The position numbers and the translations under genes were made by a program. From assembly GCF_016925495.1 (NCBI RefSeq), contig NZ_CP070491.1, positions 1,364,001 to 1,428,000 on the forward strand: 64,000 nucleotides of DNA. Reading direction: 5' to 3'. The notes beneath the pieces are model-generated. The model was not told the DNA's origin, ran no database searches, and saw only the letters and a program-made list of their open reading frames with translations. Below are positions 62,895 through 64,000 of this stretch, piece after piece. Position 1 is the first letter of the stretch. The number at the start of each line of letters is the position of its first letter. The DNA comes from Methylococcus sp. EFPC2. GTDB lineage: Bacteria > Pseudomonadota > Gammaproteobacteria > Methylococcales > Methylococcaceae.

Positions 62895-63635
62895 TCAGCC
62901 CATGCGCATGAGCTGGGCGCTGGCCGCTTCGTTGTCTTCGACGGCCTTCATCATCTTGATCTGCATCTCGTAATGCCGCTGCAGCTCTATCATGCGGACC
63001 ATTTCTTCCACCGAGCTCACGTTGCTGGTTTCCAAAACCCCGCTCGCCAGCTTCACATCGGGGTTGGCCGGAGCCGGCTGTCCGCTCGCCCGGCGCATCA
63101 GGCCGTCCAGGCCTTTTTCCAATTCGCTGCGGGGCGGGTTGACCAGCTTGAGCTGGTCCAACTGCGCCAGTCCCGCAGCGTTGGAGCCCTGCGGGATGAT
63201 GCTGACCGTTCCGTCTATCCCGATGTCCACCTTGTCCGCCGGTGGTAGCGTGATAGGCCCGCCGGCGCCGATCACCGGCAGCCCCTGTCCATTCAGCAAC
63301 CGTCCTTGTTCGTCGATATGCAATTCCCCTGCCCGCGTATAGGCCTCCGTGCCGTCCTTGGCCTGCACGGCGAACCAGCCTTCGCCATTGATGGCCATGT
63401 CAAGATTCCGTCCCGTGGTGACCTGCGGTCCCGCCGACAAATCGACACCGGTGCGCTCCGACATGGCGAATACCCGGCTCGGATGTCCGGGTCCGAACAA
63501 GGGCTGGCTGCGAAACTGCTCCAGGTCGGCCTTGAACGCGGTGGTGTTGACGTTGGCCAGATTGTTGGCGTTGGCGTTTTGGGCCAGGAGTATCTCCTTG
63601 GCCCCGCTCATGGCGACAAATAGACTGCGATCCAT
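62895..63635 (-). CDS. flgF: Flagellar proximal rod protein FlgF
   Basis: This 246-residue protein starts [43 protein letters not shown] and ends with the paired helix (LETSNVSSVEEMVRMIELQRHYEMQIKMMKAVEDNEAASAQLMRMG). It lies between flgG and flgE as expected. AAGGT precedes the ATG. Confidence 0.95.
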   Translation of the reverse strand: MDRSLFVAMSGAKEILLAQNANANNLANVNTTAFKADLEQFRSQPLFGPGHPSRVFAMSERTGVDLSAGPQVTTGRNLDMAINGEGWFAVQAKDGTEAYTRAGELHIDEQGRLLNGQGLPVIGAGGPITLPPADKVDIGIDGTVSIIPQGSNAAGLAQLDQLKLVNPPRSELEKGLDGLMRRASGQPAPANPDVKLASGVLETSNVSSVEEMVRMIELQRHYEMQIKMMKAVEDNEAASAQLMRMG

Positions 63636-63734
63636 GGTTGTTACCTTTTCGAAATGGGGTATCGGCTATAAGGGCCGGGCGGACTTGCCGCGTTCCCCGG
63701 TACTCGTCGAACCGATACCCGGCTCAAGTTTCGT

Positions 63735-64000
63735 TTATTGGATCTGCATCAAGCTTCTGATCGTTTCATTCTCGGTGGAAATGGCCTTCGCATTGGCCTG
63801 GTAGGCCTGCTGGGCGATGATCAAATTCACCAGTTCCGCCGCCAGTTCCACGTTGGCGCTTTCCAGGGAGCTCGACGCGATATCGCCGAAGCCGCCGACT
63901 CCCGCGGATCCCTGTTTGGGCGCGCCCGAACTGGCCGTTTCCCCCCACTGGGTGTCGCCCAGCTTGGCCAGGCCTTGCGGGTTGTCGAAACGCACCAGCG
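63735..64000 (-). CDS. flgE: Flagellar hook protein FlgE, partial (C-terminal end)
   Basis: About 88 residues of the C-terminus are present, open through the window edge. They include FDNPQGLAKLGDTQWGETASSGAP and the closing helix LESANVELAAELVNLIIAQQAYQANAKAISTENETIRSLMQIQ, which is typical of FlgE. The position before flgF confirms the identity. Confidence 0.92.
   Translation of the reverse strand, partial: LVRFDNPQGLAKLGDTQWGETASSGAPKQGSAGVGGFGDIASSSLESANVELAAELVNLIIAQQAYQANAKAISTENETIRSLMQIQ

Overview
The window is a GC-rich gammaproteobacterial chromosome segment. The evidence is the gene order rpoE-rseA-rseB-rseC-mucD-lepA-lepB-(DUF4845)-rnc-era-recO-pdxJ with divergent nadB, dnaX-ybaB-recR beside the small SRP RNA, and a single flagellar rod/hook cluster. 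A Methylococcaceae-like methanotroph would fit the repeat types, the TPR lipoprotein and the IS set, but no diagnostic methane-oxidation gene is present, so that is only a guess.

Layout. 1-0.3 kb: edge of a small DNA-binding-type protein with a palindrome-rich control region. 0.6-3.8 kb: a two-gene ABC exporter and a family 2 glycosyltransferase. 4.0-10.1 kb: an SOS mutagenesis operon, lexA-imuA-imuB-dnaE2, with overlapping or closely spaced genes and a textbook LexA box in front. imuA and imuB both carry in-frame insertions of palindromic repeat DNA. 10.2-11.7 kb: type II NADH dehydrogenase and its terminator.

11.8-20.6 kb is the accessory zone. It holds three complete insertion sequences of different families (IS30, IS481, IS256), an IS3 remnant, a truncated direct duplication of the ubiX/pip region, a 12-unit array of ACCGGT palindromes with an exact 21-bp period, two small conserved-type genes (YidB-like, DUF3597), a broken unrecognised gene, a dienelactone-hydrolase-fold enzyme with Asp in place of the nucleophilic Cys, and an orphan 175-residue protein. 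Coding density drops sharply here.

20.6-56.4 kb is housekeeping: ubiX-pip, hrpA, a NodIJ-type ABC exporter, the long envelope-stress/translation/RNA-processing gene series on the minus strand (rpoE through pdxJ), nadB, a large TPR lipoprotein, grxC, a TolC-type outer membrane protein, a lipid-linked sugar flippase, mltB, folP, rluB, scpB, scpA, a site-2 protease, a YciO-type gene, SRP RNA, dnaX-ybaB-recR and a HIT protein. 56.4 kb to the end is flgL-K-J-I-H-G-F-E in reverse, with flgE cut by the window edge.

The features most worth a second look are the phased palindrome array at 13.2-13.45 kb, the repeat DNA absorbed into imuA and imuB, the Asp-for-Cys dienelactone hydrolase, the operator cluster at 283-361 and a possible slippage site in dnaX whose truncated product would be 431 residues.
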